A stretch of DNA of 64,000 bases from Acholoe squamosa. Taxonomy: Eukaryota > Annelida > Polychaeta > Phyllodocida > Polynoidae. How positions within the stretch are numbered: position 1 is the stretch's first letter; every line of letters begins with the position of its first letter. The notes under the pieces were generated by a model. That model made no database searches and had not been told where the DNA came from. It saw nothing but the letters and a program-made list of their open reading frames with translations. A program made the position numbers and the translations under genes. The DNA is taken from assembly GCA_949317995.1 (NCBI GenBank), contig OX439050.1, positions 1,054,001 to 1,118,000 on the forward strand, in the 5' to 3' direction. Shown here piece after piece: positions 22,753 to 32,049 of the stretch.

Positions 22753-23428
22753 GTATCTATAGATTACAATGATCAAAATCTTTTCTCTATGCTGCTTTTA
22801 TTGTTGCTCTGTATACCAAGAGTTTTGTTTTGTGATTTTTTTCTTTGTATTTAACTTATTTCACTAAGCAGACAGAAACAGTGAGGGTGGTATTTCCCAG
22901 TCATTACAAGGCTCTAATAAAACTTCACATGTTCGGGATATTTCTCAACTTGAACAGTTAATTTCCTGATCAAGAGGGTGTCACAGGTATTCATAGTTTG
23001 TTTCTCAAAAATATCATTTTTTTTATCTGAAGCAAATATACACAAACATTCAACTAATTGGTTCAGGCCAGATTTTCATCAAGATTCTGACAAGAAATTG
23101 GATGACAAGAGTATTGCTGCCGATTATGTGCCGGGCCTTAGCTTTGCAATCTTAACTTACCTGCCCTACTGACAAATGAGCTAACCTTGGCCATTTGGTG
23201 CAGAGGAAATCTACCCTGCTACAGTCAGGTTCTTCTTGAATCACACTCTCTTTTGAAAATTCAGGCTATCTAGCCATTTTAGGATTTATATATATAACAT
23301 CAATACCAATGGCATGGTGGTATGGTTGTCGTTATTCTATATGTCTATATTGTAGACAAATAATTAAGTGTGCAATAGGCTGATATGGAAATGAACCAAA
23401 ATAATAACTCTTTACTCTGACATTTCAG

Positions 23429-24262
23429 GTAAATGTGAATGCTATCAGGAAAGATGAAATCAAACCTTTTGGACAGCAAAGTAGCATCACTATCGTAACA
23501 GCATTTGTTAATATTAAATTTGGGAGTAAATTTCCACATAAAGTTTACCTAAAATGGATGACTGTGTTCAGGCGACTCACCAACCCAGTAGTTGCCTTCT
23601 TTTCAGATGATGAAGATATCAAGATATTTACAAATCTCCGTCAAAGCATACCAGAATCTGCTACAAAAGTAATCAAATTTCTAAAAAATGACAGTTGGTC
23701 TTTTTCTATGAAGCCATCCATAGCACAAGTTTTCTCAGAGGAGTTCTATCCCAAATACTATCCAAACACAATTCATCCTGACTATGCATGTACTATGAAT
23801 GCAAAGTATGAGTTTGTAGAACAGGCAACACGTGATAATCATTTTAAGACAGATTTCTTTGCTTGGATGGATTTGGGGTATTTGCGGAAGCTTGTTGGTC
23901 AATCAAGTTCTACCTTGTTACTTAAACTGCCACCAAATTTCAATAAAAGCTGTGTGGCATACACACAAGTCTATAATAAAAAAGACAACATCATTACAGC
24001 TGAAGACATTGTCAGAACAAACTCTGTATGGGTTGCTGGGGGATTCTTTTTAGCAGCACATGATGTGATGCTGATGATGGTTTCTCAATACAAGATGTGC
24101 TTAGAAAGGATGTTAAACATGGGCTGGGTGAGCACTGACCAACAGGTCCTCTACTATATGTTCCAACCACAACGCCCATGTTTGACTGAGGTTCAGATCC
24201 AACCATACCATGGTAAGTGGTTTCACCTTGGATTACTCTGCCTGAAAGGAACCAAGCAATAA
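23429..24262 (+). CDS. HtrL/YibB-family protein, last exon
   Basis: The acceptor CTGACATTTCAG precedes an open frame of 277 codons ending in TAA at 24260. Family signatures by eye: SSITIVTAFVNI at the start, a YLKWM...NPVVAFFSDD segment, MNAKYEFVEQATRDNHFKTD followed by FFAWMDLGYLR, then AGGFFLAAHD and STDQQVLYYMF. These are the conserved blocks of the HtrL_YibB family, known from bacterial LPS loci and many invertebrates and thought to be glycosyltransferase-like; the reaction is not established to my knowledge. The frame is clean, unlike the transposons around it, so this looks like the one functional host gene here. AATAAA overlaps the stop codon (24258-24263). Confidence 0.78.
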   Translation, partial: VNVNAIRKDEIKPFGQQSSITIVTAFVNIKFGSKFPHKVYLKWMTVFRRLTNPVVAFFSDDEDIKIFTNLRQSIPESATKVIKFLKNDSWSFSMKPSIAQVFSEEFYPKYYPNTIHPDYACTMNAKYEFVEQATRDNHFKTDFFAWMDLGYLRKLVGQSSSTLLLKLPPNFNKSCVAYTQVYNKKDNIITAEDIVRTNSVWVAGGFFLAAHDVMLMMVSQYKMCLERMLNMGWVSTDQQVLYYMFQPQRPCLTEVQIQPYHGKWFHLGLLCLKGTKQ

Positions 24263-24263
24263 A

Positions 24264-25001
24264 CTTTGACAGTTTTTTATACTAAAAGGTCAGACAAAAT
24301 GTTCACTGGATGAGTTCATATCAACATTGGTGTAACATCTTCAATTCCTGTTATAATCAATTGCTATGGGTACCAATGTTTTACATTGCTGTTATGGCCG
24401 ACTATTTAGTGTTAATGATCATGGACAGTAGGGCTGTGATATATTTGTATTGTACATACTGTCAATTCAGTGTAAATCCATGAACATGAACAGAAAATTA
24501 ATCTGTAAACGGAATGTTAACTCAGGAGTTATCTCTACACTTTTTGTGGAACATCTCCAGCATTTACCTCTACTGATAAGTAGTTATATATGGAAATAAC
24601 TTTATAAACTTTATATACAATAATACAAATTAGTATATACTGAGCAACATCCACAACTTAGGACTTAAAGTTCACTAAGGGATTTATTGACCTTTCAAAA
24701 AAAGTACAAGTAGTTGGTATCACAACGTTTTGGCAGTAGGTGCAGCCTTCCTCGGGTGATCTATATATATAACTTTATTAATCATTTTAGATGGATCAAA
24801 ATTGAAACTGAATTTAGCTGAGGCCCTCCTTTTCAAAAACATTAACAGGTAAATATTAAAAGGTGATTTGTCAGCAATGAGGTCAAACAGAGAGACCTGG
24901 GCTAATTTGTGGCCCACCAGAAGCTGGTATGCTTGTTGGTCACTCCCCCTATGTATAGCATATCGATCAAGATGTGGTTGGTAGGTACTAGGCCAGGCCA
25001 A
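24264..25001. other. 3' flank of the HtrL-like gene, nothing recognised
   Basis: AT-rich sequence, probably 3' UTR and intergenic. No open frame worth calling. Confidence 0.4.
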
Positions 25002-25073
25002 AAGGATGTGGCTCAGTGCTAGAGCGCTCACTTGCAAGTCAAAGGACCCAAGTTTGAAACCCAGCGTCTCCAG
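25002..25073 (+). repeat. tRNA-derived SINE head or tRNA pseudogene (Ala-like)
   Basis: GGATGTGGCTCAGTGCTAGAGC resembles a tRNA A box and D arm. CTCACTTGCAAG resembles an anticodon arm with TGC, and AAGTTTGAAACCC is a degenerate B box. Acceptor pairing is imperfect, so it is unlikely to be a working tRNA gene. Such heads start tRNA-derived SINEs; the tail would run to about 25150. Confidence 0.55.
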
Positions 25074-25199
25074 TCATTTTAACACTTTTAAAAGGAGCAA
25101 GGACGGAAAATATTTACTACCAATAAGACATGTTATCTGAAAAAAACCTTGACTGTCTTACTCTGCTGTATGAGAAATTACTATTAGAGAAACTTTCTA

Positions 25200-25818
25200 T
25201 ACAGAACTTAATTTCAACTGTTCCTACTAAATTAAACAGTTTAGCCTCGGTGGCCCAGGTACAGGCCATTCCTCTATTGGATGAGTGCTGGACCTATTTA
25301 TGAGACTGCACAATGTCGAATAGGCCTTAGTGATGAGGTGAAACAAACACAGGAGAGCACTGCATACTAAAAAGGATTTATTGAGTACAGAAGCTGAAGG
25401 ATTGGGTTTAGGAATGCCTTTTTTTCTATTTTGCAAATAATATACCATTAATTTTCATGACATTCGTTACATTACATGTTTGCATTAGACATTCACTGTG
25501 GCTAAACTGGGTTTAGATATAAAAATGAATTTGGAATTGACCTTAGAAATTAAACATGATCACTACACATTAATATGTATACTACACTTATTACATGCTA
25601 AATATACCATAAAATCATAGTTCATGTGAAAAACAGTGTTTGTCAGCTACTGCTGAGCAACTCTACTGGTGATACTGTGTGATGAATGAGGTGAGGTGAG
25701 TTTGTGAATTCACCGTCTATATGAAGCAGTAGTCAGCAGACAGAGAGAGAGTGTTTTAAATATCGAGGGTGAGGGGAACAAATGAGGGAAACCAGCGAGG
25801 TATGATATGAATCAAGAG
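25200..25818. other. Mostly unassigned, probably LINE 3' UTR near 25500-25818
   Basis: No coding match. The right part follows directly on the ORF2 C-terminus read from 26082 on the minus strand, so it is likely its 3' UTR. Confidence 0.35.
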
Positions 25819-26082
25819 TCAGGTAAGTAAAGAGTCAACGGACACTCCCAGGTGGTTAGTCTGGGGAGGCTTGTATTTGTTAAAGAGGTTCTTGAAGTTT
25901 GCAACTGATTTGGCTGGTTGAATGGCTGGCCTGAGCCGATCCCAGACCCTAACACCATGGTATTGCTGTGACTTTTTAAACTTTTGTTTCTTGCACTTAT
26001 AAGACAGGAATTTTAACTTGAGATCACCTCTAGTCCTTGTGTTTCTGGTACCTAGACTCTGAGTAGTTGTACTATAGCACAT
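25819..26082 (-). pseudogene. LINE ORF2 C-terminal fragment
   Basis: The minus-strand frame ends a CR1/Jockey-type ORF2: RNTRTRGDLKLKFLSYKCKK, then KFKKSQQYHGVRVWDRL followed by PAIQPAKSVANFKNLFNKY. This RxxxFxxSxxxxGxxxWNxLP...SxxxFKxxL pattern is the usual end of such proteins. The upstream RT is missing, as in 5'-truncated insertions. A different family from the LINE at 4189-11256. Confidence 0.65.
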
Positions 26083-26478
26083 ACTTGCCTTTTGAAACTC
26101 TTGGTTGTGATGTGTGGATCAATAATCTCTGTTTTGTCCTAACCCATGATATTCAGCATGTTATAACACAGCATTGTATTCCAAGGTTCTCTGATTTAAT
26201 GGTTATCATCTATGACTTGTTTGTGGGGTCTTGGTTCCAAGGCTCTTTCATGAACATTTTCAATGCAAGTAGCTATAAGCACCAAAATAATGGTCAACAA
26301 GTATCAAAAAACAAAGGTAGTGGAAGAAGAAACAAAGGATTAGAAATTTGAGACTCAATATAGCAGAGTGGAACTTATGTCACACCTGGCACATTTCTAG
26401 TTAGCTATACCATGCTAAAGAGCAACTCAATACCTTTCTATTGAGCCCTTTCATGAGTCAAACTCTAAGTATTTTTAT
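26083..26478. other. Intergenic, nothing recognised
   Basis: No gene or repeat identified between the LINE fragment and the Ngaro-type element. Confidence 0.4.
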
Positions 26479-26554
26479 ATATATGACCGCTATACTTAAC
26501 CAAGGATATATAACCAAACAGTAATTAAGTTGTCACAATTGGCACTCTTAACGC
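26479..26554 (-). repeat. Split direct repeat Y2 of the Ngaro-type element
   Basis: ATATATGACCGCTATACTTA...CTTAACGC, 76 bp, repeated at 26780-26855 with four or so differences. Confidence 0.85.
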
Positions 26555-26582
26555 TCTTAATTTATTAAGAAAAACAAAAAGA

Positions 26583-26779
26583 AAAATTGGGGTCCAACCA
26601 AAACAATATGGTGGCCTCCTTGTGTGTGTAATGGCTACCTGGGAGGGGGTCAGGTGACTTAGATGAGACTATGCAGGCCTGCCCCCTATGTGAGTCCCAG
26701 TGTAGCAGACACCTGAGTAGCAGAACCGCTACAATATATACCATTATAATAACTAGTAGGCTAGATAATTATAACACCC
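26583..26779 (-). repeat. Split direct repeat X2 of the Ngaro-type element
   Basis: AAAATTGGGGTCC...ATAACACCC, about 197 bp, nearly the same as 31454-31652. It abuts Y1 exactly at 26779/26780. Confidence 0.88.
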
Positions 26780-26855
26780 ATATATGACCGCTATACTTAA
26801 CTAAGGATATATAACCAAACAATAATTAAGTTGTCACAATTGGCGCTCTTAACGC
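26780..26855 (-). repeat. Split direct repeat Y1 of the Ngaro-type element
   Basis: Second copy of the 76-bp Y repeat, directly after the recombinase ORF in coding direction. Confidence 0.85.
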
Positions 26856-26899
26856 CCAAGACCCACAAGACAATTTTCCTAGTGTAAGGAAAAACATAA

Positions 26900-29800
26900 C
26901 TAAACACAAACACAAAGAAAGGACATTGCAACCTTGTCCTTTGACACCTTTTGAGTCAGGCTATCAACAAGATATAACAATACCGCGAGACTTTGCCAAT
27001 CGCCTCTGGATTTTATGTCGATAAGATTCCAACCGATCGAGGACAGGTAAGATGCTCCGCCTCTGCGGAGGGAATGGGTGGACACTTTGCCCACAATACC
27101 ACACAATTCTGACAGGCGATGGAGTTCCGTGGCAAAGGCTGAATAAGTCATTGGTCGTAAGCGTCCTCGCTCCCAGTACTGAAACACTTCCTGACCTGCC
27201 CCCAACCCAGTGTGGTCGATGAGCCGGCGAACATAGGAGGTGACGCATAAAGGTGATCCTGGTATGATGCTGAACGGGATTTTAAGCACCCGCTCACCAT
27301 ATTGAATCGTCTTAGTACGAGGCAAGGTCAGGAGTAGCCCCCAGTCATGGAAGGATAAATCCTGGAGACATATAGCCTTGGAGGAACTTGTTACGTGTGC
27401 TTTGCGTAGAAGGCCGCGAAAGGCAGTAATGGCTGCCTTCCACCAACACAAATGAAAAGACACTGACATGTCCAGATGCTTCTTGGCTCCTAACATTGTC
27501 CGTTTGACTATGAAATTGGTAGCATTGACTGGAGCATAACCGTGGAGGTGCTGGAGGTATGACAGGGCACTTACATACTGTTCAATGCTTGAATACTTAA
27601 GCCTCCGGGCTAGATACGCCACATATAAACAAACACTCTCCTGGGTACATGGAAGTGGCTGAATGTCAAATAAGGCACAAAATTCATGATAGTCTTTCCA
27701 CCTGGACCTGTATGATCTGTATGAGCTCTCAGCCAGGGCTTGGTCTTGCAGACCCTGGGCCTCCTGACGTAACAGGGACAGACCTACAACACATGGGAAA
27801 GGGAGGTGAGACTGCTGCAACAATTCTCGCAGGAGGTCCATGCTGACATTATTACGGCTCCTACCAGAGCTCAACATACTGCAAACCTTGGTATTATCAC
27901 TCAAGATGAGGATGGTAGTGTCCCTATACACTGGACCCCACCTGACCAGGGCCATCAGCACAGGCCAGAGTTCCTGGATGTTGATGTCATGAGACAAATC
28001 ATCAAAGGTAGGGACCGGGAAGAAATGGTCAGCATAGTAGGGGAGTGCTGGTATGTACTTGTAGAACCAGACACCATAGAGCCAATCTCCCATGTGGTAG
28101 GCCCCGAATCCGCAGGACGATGAGTCACACAAAATAACAGCAGAAGGAGTCTTGGGGCACAGAATTCTGGCCTTGCCGTTAAAGACCCCCGCAAAGGCTA
28201 TCCACCACCTTAAGTCTGCTCGGAACTGATCATTTAGTCTCACTCTATGGTGTGCTTCCTTGACGCTATTGGTCAAGTTGATCACTCTGCGACTGAAGGT
28301 ACGGCCACCCCGAACCACAGTGGAACAACGGCCGAGGATGCCCGCCAGCTGCTGAAGTTCGCGCTTAGTGGCAGTTTTCTTCGAAGCAAAATTATACAAG
28401 GTCTGATAAAGCATAAGCAACTTTTCACTTGGGAGGCTAATTTCCATCGCCTTGCTGTCGACCATGATACCGAGGCAGACTGCACTCTGAGATGGGCAAG
28501 TGACTTTGGGCCACTTTACATGGAAGCCCATACTTCTCACCACTGAAATCAGGCCATTTTGAACATAGGCACATTGATCATAAGTGGGTCCCATAACTGT
28601 CAGGTCATCGATATAATTAGAAACCTGGTAGAAACCTCGGCGATGCATACACCTGACAATCCAATCTCCCAACTGTGTGAACAGATATGGGGCACACCTG
28701 AGACCGAAGGAAAGGACTATGTCTTCAAATACTTGCTCACCCTCTCCTAAATCCCATCTGAAGCATTGGTAAGAAGCATTATCTTTATCAATGTTCACGC
28801 TCCTATAGGCTTGAGATAAGTCAATAGAACAAATATAGTCATAGGGATTAAGGATCTCCGTGAGGTAATCTACCCCTTTGTACGTGAAAGTATCACAGGT
28901 GTGGTCCATGTAGTTGTTTATGGATCTGTTTAAAGGCCTTTTACAGTCAGTGATTGGTCTGAGGGTGCCATCCTTTTTCCTGATTGCACCCAGACTATGA
29001 ATGCACCTAGGTGAGTCGATAGCTAAGGTGACCTTGCCTTCCTGCAATTCTCTGAGAATTATGTCATTCATTTCTACATTGAATTCATCATCCAGAATAC
29101 TGCAGTAGTTGCTACAATCATAGGAGTCTATGTGTGTGTTGTCTACTATAATGAAACCACTGTAAACACCAGCTAGTACAAAATCATCTTTAGCACACAT
29201 ATGGCCCTTGTATCTGTAGAATTCTGCAGCTAACCTACAAGGGCTAAGCAGAGATCGAACAGGTCCAATTTTGTGCTCGCATGCAAAAATACTGAGGACA
29301 CAGTCTCTGTAAACTACAATTGGTTCAGTGACATTAGGTATGTATACAAGGCATACAGGTGTGTTACCACACACTGGAACGGTATCTGCTACATCAATGA
29401 CAACAACATTACTAACACAAGTATCAGGATCACATACACTGCTAGTAGGGTAGCCATCACCGGCAGGTGACGCACCGTCACCCACAGGTGACAGACCAAC
29501 ATTGATATCATCACTACATACAGGGTCAGAGAAGACATTTTGTGCATCAACACATTCATGGCTGTCACCCGCCAGGAACAGTCCCGTATCCGTAACACTG
29601 CCATCACATATAGAACCTCTGGCACAGACAGTAGGGGCACCTACATCAACATTGCATACGAAATTGTTACAACTATCAACACCAGCACTGGGTTTAAATA
29701 GGGCACATTCTTGAAAATTGGGTACAGCTGGGTCATAATGAACAACATTGGGTACATTGACACTGGCAACACCTCCAATGACACTGGGGACCCCCACATT

Positions 29801-30064
29801 GGCACCAGGGACACATTCATTGACACCGGGAACACAATCAATGACACCGGGAACACAAAAGGCAGGTGGTGGAGGGTTAATAATGTCAACATTGACCAAG
29901 TTCAGGTCTGGATTTGGGTGTTCTCGACCGATTTGAGCTATTTCGATATCATTCCCCCCAAAAACAGGGGTGATTTGATCGATTCTGGGATTGGCATAGC
30001 CCGAAACCTCTCCATTTACACACAAATCCGAGAAATATCGATTTACCTTAGCGTCTTCGTGCAT
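26900..30064 (-). CDS. Ngaro-type pol: RT, RNase H, tyrosine recombinase
   Basis: A 1054-codon frame. After a long N-terminal Val/Pro/Asp-rich region (residues 1-270) comes a reverse transcriptase with YICSIDLSQAYRSV, LSFGLRCAPYLFTQL and active site YIDD near residue 486. RNase H follows (VILCDSSSCGFGAY near 650, LSDNT near 755). From about 800 to the end is a DIRS/Ngaro-type tyrosine recombinase with an N-terminal SAM-like helical part (YRSRWKDYHEFC) and the catalytic HSLRRGG box near 997, followed by the active-site Tyr. Such enzymes integrate circular cDNA without a DDE integrase. The RT resembles DIRS-superfamily enzymes. Confidence 0.88.
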   Translation of the reverse strand: MHEDAKVNRYFSDLCVNGEVSGYANPRIDQITPVFGGNDIEIAQIGREHPNPDLNLVNVDIINPPPPAFCVPGVIDCVPGVNECVPGANVGVPSVIGGVASVNVPNVVHYDPAVPNFQECALFKPSAGVDSCNNFVCNVDVGAPTVCARGSICDGSVTDTGLFLAGDSHECVDAQNVFSDPVCSDDINVGLSPVGDGASPAGDGYPTSSVCDPDTCVSNVVVIDVADTVPVCGNTPVCLVYIPNVTEPIVVYRDCVLSIFACEHKIGPVRSLLSPCRLAAEFYRYKGHMCAKDDFVLAGVYSGFIIVDNTHIDSYDCSNYCSILDDEFNVEMNDIILRELQEGKVTLAIDSPRCIHSLGAIRKKDGTLRPITDCKRPLNRSINNYMDHTCDTFTYKGVDYLTEILNPYDYICSIDLSQAYRSVNIDKDNASYQCFRWDLGEGEQVFEDIVLSFGLRCAPYLFTQLGDWIVRCMHRRGFYQVSNYIDDLTVMGPTYDQCAYVQNGLISVVRSMGFHVKWPKVTCPSQSAVCLGIMVDSKAMEISLPSEKLLMLYQTLYNFASKKTATKRELQQLAGILGRCSTVVRGGRTFSRRVINLTNSVKEAHHRVRLNDQFRADLRWWIAFAGVFNGKARILCPKTPSAVILCDSSSCGFGAYHMGDWLYGVWFYKYIPALPYYADHFFPVPTFDDLSHDINIQELWPVLMALVRWGPVYRDTTILILSDNTKVCSMLSSGRSRNNVSMDLLRELLQQSHLPFPCVVGLSLLRQEAQGLQDQALAESSYRSYRSRWKDYHEFCALFDIQPLPCTQESVCLYVAYLARRLKYSSIEQYVSALSYLQHLHGYAPVNATNFIVKRTMLGAKKHLDMSVSFHLCWWKAAITAFRGLLRKAHVTSSSKAICLQDLSFHDWGLLLTLPRTKTIQYGERVLKIPFSIIPGSPLCVTSYVRRLIDHTGLGAGQEVFQYWERGRLRPMTYSAFATELHRLSELCGIVGKVSTHSLRRGGASYLSSIGWNLIDIKSRGDWQSLAVLLYLVDSLTQKVSKDKVAMSFLCVCV

Positions 30065-30385
30065 TTCTCCGTCCGGCCGTTGCCATCTTGGATTTGAACA
30101 AGATGACAGCGGGCCGATGGGAAACCCACCAAAATTTGGAAAACTTGAAGAATTAACAGAGTTGTTCGACTCAAAAGCACTTAATCTCGAACAAGAAGAA
30201 GGAATTTGACTCGCATTTTCAATAATATCATGAACACGATCGACATTGTCGATTGCTACATCCGGGCACCGTTCTTCTCCGCGTATGCAAATGAGCTGAG
30301 AGGCGCCTTTGGGGGCGCTCAGATTTATTCCGCCCGCTAACTCACCGGCCGCGTCAGACCGAGGGGCGCTGATGGGTGTTTCCAG

Positions 30386-30829
30386 TCACGCAGACGATTT
30401 TGCCGCCGCCGCCCTTTTGACGTTGGTGCAGGCTCTCATCTTGTGGGATGCATCCCAGCAGTGGTAACAGACATGCTGCTGCTGACAGTCATCACCTGAC
30501 CTGCATTTGAAGTTGTTGTACCTCCAACAGGGCATAGAGGGGTCAGGTTCAAATTTGGATTTATTCCTTTTCTTCTTGGAACCCCCACCTTGGGCCCCTC
30601 CCTGGGTGGAGGAGGGGGTAGTAGTAGGCTTGTGTACCAGGTGTAAGTTGATCATCTCCTCATCCCCATATACAAAGGCCTGGGCATCATAGTGCTTGGC
30701 CCTTTCTCTGACTCCATAATCATAACACTGGAGCTGATCTAATGTGTACAGACCCATGGCCTCCCTGTCACACAAAAACTGAATGTGGTATTGTATGTTA
30801 CCACAATAAGGAGTCCAAGGGTCCTTCAT
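30386..30829 (-). CDS. Ngaro-type gag, zinc-binding part
   Basis: A 147-codon frame between the leader ORF and pol. It ends with a Cys/His cluster (CWRYNNFKCRSGDDCQQQHV then CYHCWDASHKMRAC), a zinc-finger pair likely to bind the element RNA, followed by a basic Ala-Lys tail. It sits downstream of the coiled-coil/acidic ORF at 30890-31477, and the two probably form gag together, as known for this group. Confidence 0.65.
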   Translation of the reverse strand: MKDPWTPYCGNIQYHIQFLCDREAMGLYTLDQLQCYDYGVRERAKHYDAQAFVYGDEEMINLHLVHKPTTTPSSTQGGAQGGGSKKKRNKSKFEPDPSMPCWRYNNFKCRSGDDCQQQHVCYHCWDASHKMRACTNVKRAAAAKSSA

Positions 30830-30889
30830 CAGGTGAATGGAGTGGAGTCTAGAGAGGGCACCTACCAGCTGTGCAAATGAAGTGACCTT

Positions 30890-31477
30890 TTAAACACCTT
30901 TAGGGAGGTGTCTGCAGAGATCAAATGGCTTCTTCTTCTTTTTCTTCTTCTTACGCTTGGCCTCCTCCTCGCTGTCAGAGCTGTCCTCACCCTCCTCCTC
31001 ATCTTCAGAGTAGGGGAGAGGCCCTGAGGGAGGCCTAGTACCCCCAAACAGAGGTGTACCTCCAGGTAGACCACCTGGCCTAGGTGTACTAGTAGTAGGT
31101 GGGTCTGTGCTGACTATGTCCAGTATCTTGGAGACTCCTCCTTGCAGGTCAGTTACAGTGTCCTTTATGGCTGAGAATTCATTGGCCAGGCCTGTAAGCT
31201 GTTGCTGTTGAGATTCCAGGCAGCCCTGGAGGGCCTGGAAATCAGAATCCTCCTCCAGGTCTGAGCGAGAGTCAGTGTCACCCTGACCAGGTGGGGTGGT
31301 CACTTTATGTAAGAGTGCCTGCTGGCTCATAGATAAATTGGCTGGATTGAAAACACACTTCTTGCCTGTAGGAGGCACATGTTTGTAACCACATGTCCTG
31401 CAGTTCCTGGGGGAACCCTTTGGTGGCATGGTAATCCAAAATCCAACTCCACCAAAATTGGGGTCCAACCAAAACAA
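30890..31477 (-). CDS. Ngaro-type gag-like N-terminal ORF
   Basis: A 195-codon frame starting inside repeat X1, likely from the Met of MPPKGSPRNCRTCGYKHVPP (31429), which has a CxxC...C cluster. Then a helical segment (ESQQQQLTGLANEFSAIKDT), a Pro/Gly region, an acidic run and a polylysine tract (KRKKKKKKKK). Function is inferred from position only: the first ORF of the element, likely a nucleic-acid-binding gag product. Confidence 0.6.
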   Translation of the reverse strand: MFWLDPNFGGVGFWITMPPKGSPRNCRTCGYKHVPPTGKKCVFNPANLSMSQQALLHKVTTPPGQGDTDSRSDLEEDSDFQALQGCLESQQQQLTGLANEFSAIKDTVTDLQGGVSKILDIVSTDPPTTSTPRPGGLPGGTPLFGGTRPPSGPLPYSEDEEEGEDSSDSEEEAKRKKKKKKKKPFDLCRHLPKGV

Positions 31478-31652
31478 TATGGTGGCCTCCTTGTGTGTGT
31501 GGTGGCTACCTGGGGGGGGGGGTCAGGTGACTTAGATGAGACTATGCAGGCCTGCCCCCTATGTGAGTCCCAGTGTAGCAGACACCTGAGTAGCAGACCC
31601 GCTACAATATATACCATTATAATAACTTGTAGGCTAGATAATTATAACACCC
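31454..31652 (-). repeat. Split direct repeat X1 (5' end) of the Ngaro-type element
   Basis: About 199 bp, nearly the same as 26583-26779. It differs mainly in a G-run length and a few substitutions, so the two copies are of recent common origin. Confidence 0.88.
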
Positions 31653-32049
31653 TTATTTGTCTATGTTAAAAACTTGAGTAGTGTTAATTTGAGCTACACA
31701 TGATCAAAGTGGACCAAGCAGTTGTTCGGCACATCAGTCACTGCTCACCCTAGCAACGGGTACTTGTATTTGAGATATCAATGTGAAATCCTCACCAGTT
31801 GTTTCTAACAGATAAATCTCATACAGTCAAAAATAGGGTAGTGCACTCCATGTTTTATAAATGTTTACACCAATGTGTATTCAAGCGGGCTCTGCTGTGT
31901 TCAATGTTTACACCAATTGAAATGATAAAATAAATAAAATAAATGCATCCAAATGTTGAGTCTAATTTTACGGATACGGGACTGTTGAAAGTTGGGATTA
32001 GCACCATAGTGTGCAGTGCATGTAATTCTAACTAGAATCACTTGTACAT
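31653..32049. other. Unassigned spacer
   Basis: Non-coding sequence between the Ngaro-type element and the LINE. I see no LTR of Gypsy B here. Confidence 0.4.

Larger units (their letters stand above)
26479..31652 (-). mobile_element. Ngaro-type tyrosine-recombinase retrotransposon, looks whole
   Basis: The layout in coding (minus) direction is X1 (31652-31454), ORFs, Y1 (26855-26780), X2 (26779-26583), Y2 (26554-26479). X1/X2 and Y1/Y2 are near-identical direct repeats, which is the split direct repeat A1-ORFs-B1-A2-B2 known from Ngaro and PAT elements. There is no DDE integrase; a tyrosine recombinase is at the end of the long ORF. X copies differ by only a few bases, so the insertion seems recent. 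The element is about 5.2 kb and looks whole, with few if any breaks. Confidence 0.85.

Noticed and set aside
22978-23172. Additional exon of the HtrL-like gene (stem region)
   Set aside because: A polar stretch starting NIHKHSTNWF follows a possible acceptor, but no donor is convincing and the flanking exons already join in phase.
25002-25073. Functional tRNA-Ala gene
   Set aside because: Boxes are recognisable, but the acceptor pairing and B box are degenerate, as in SINE heads.
31653-32049. 3' LTR of Gypsy B
   Set aside because: No TG...CA ends, no polyadenylation signal in the right place and no likeness to the Gypsy C or D LTR.
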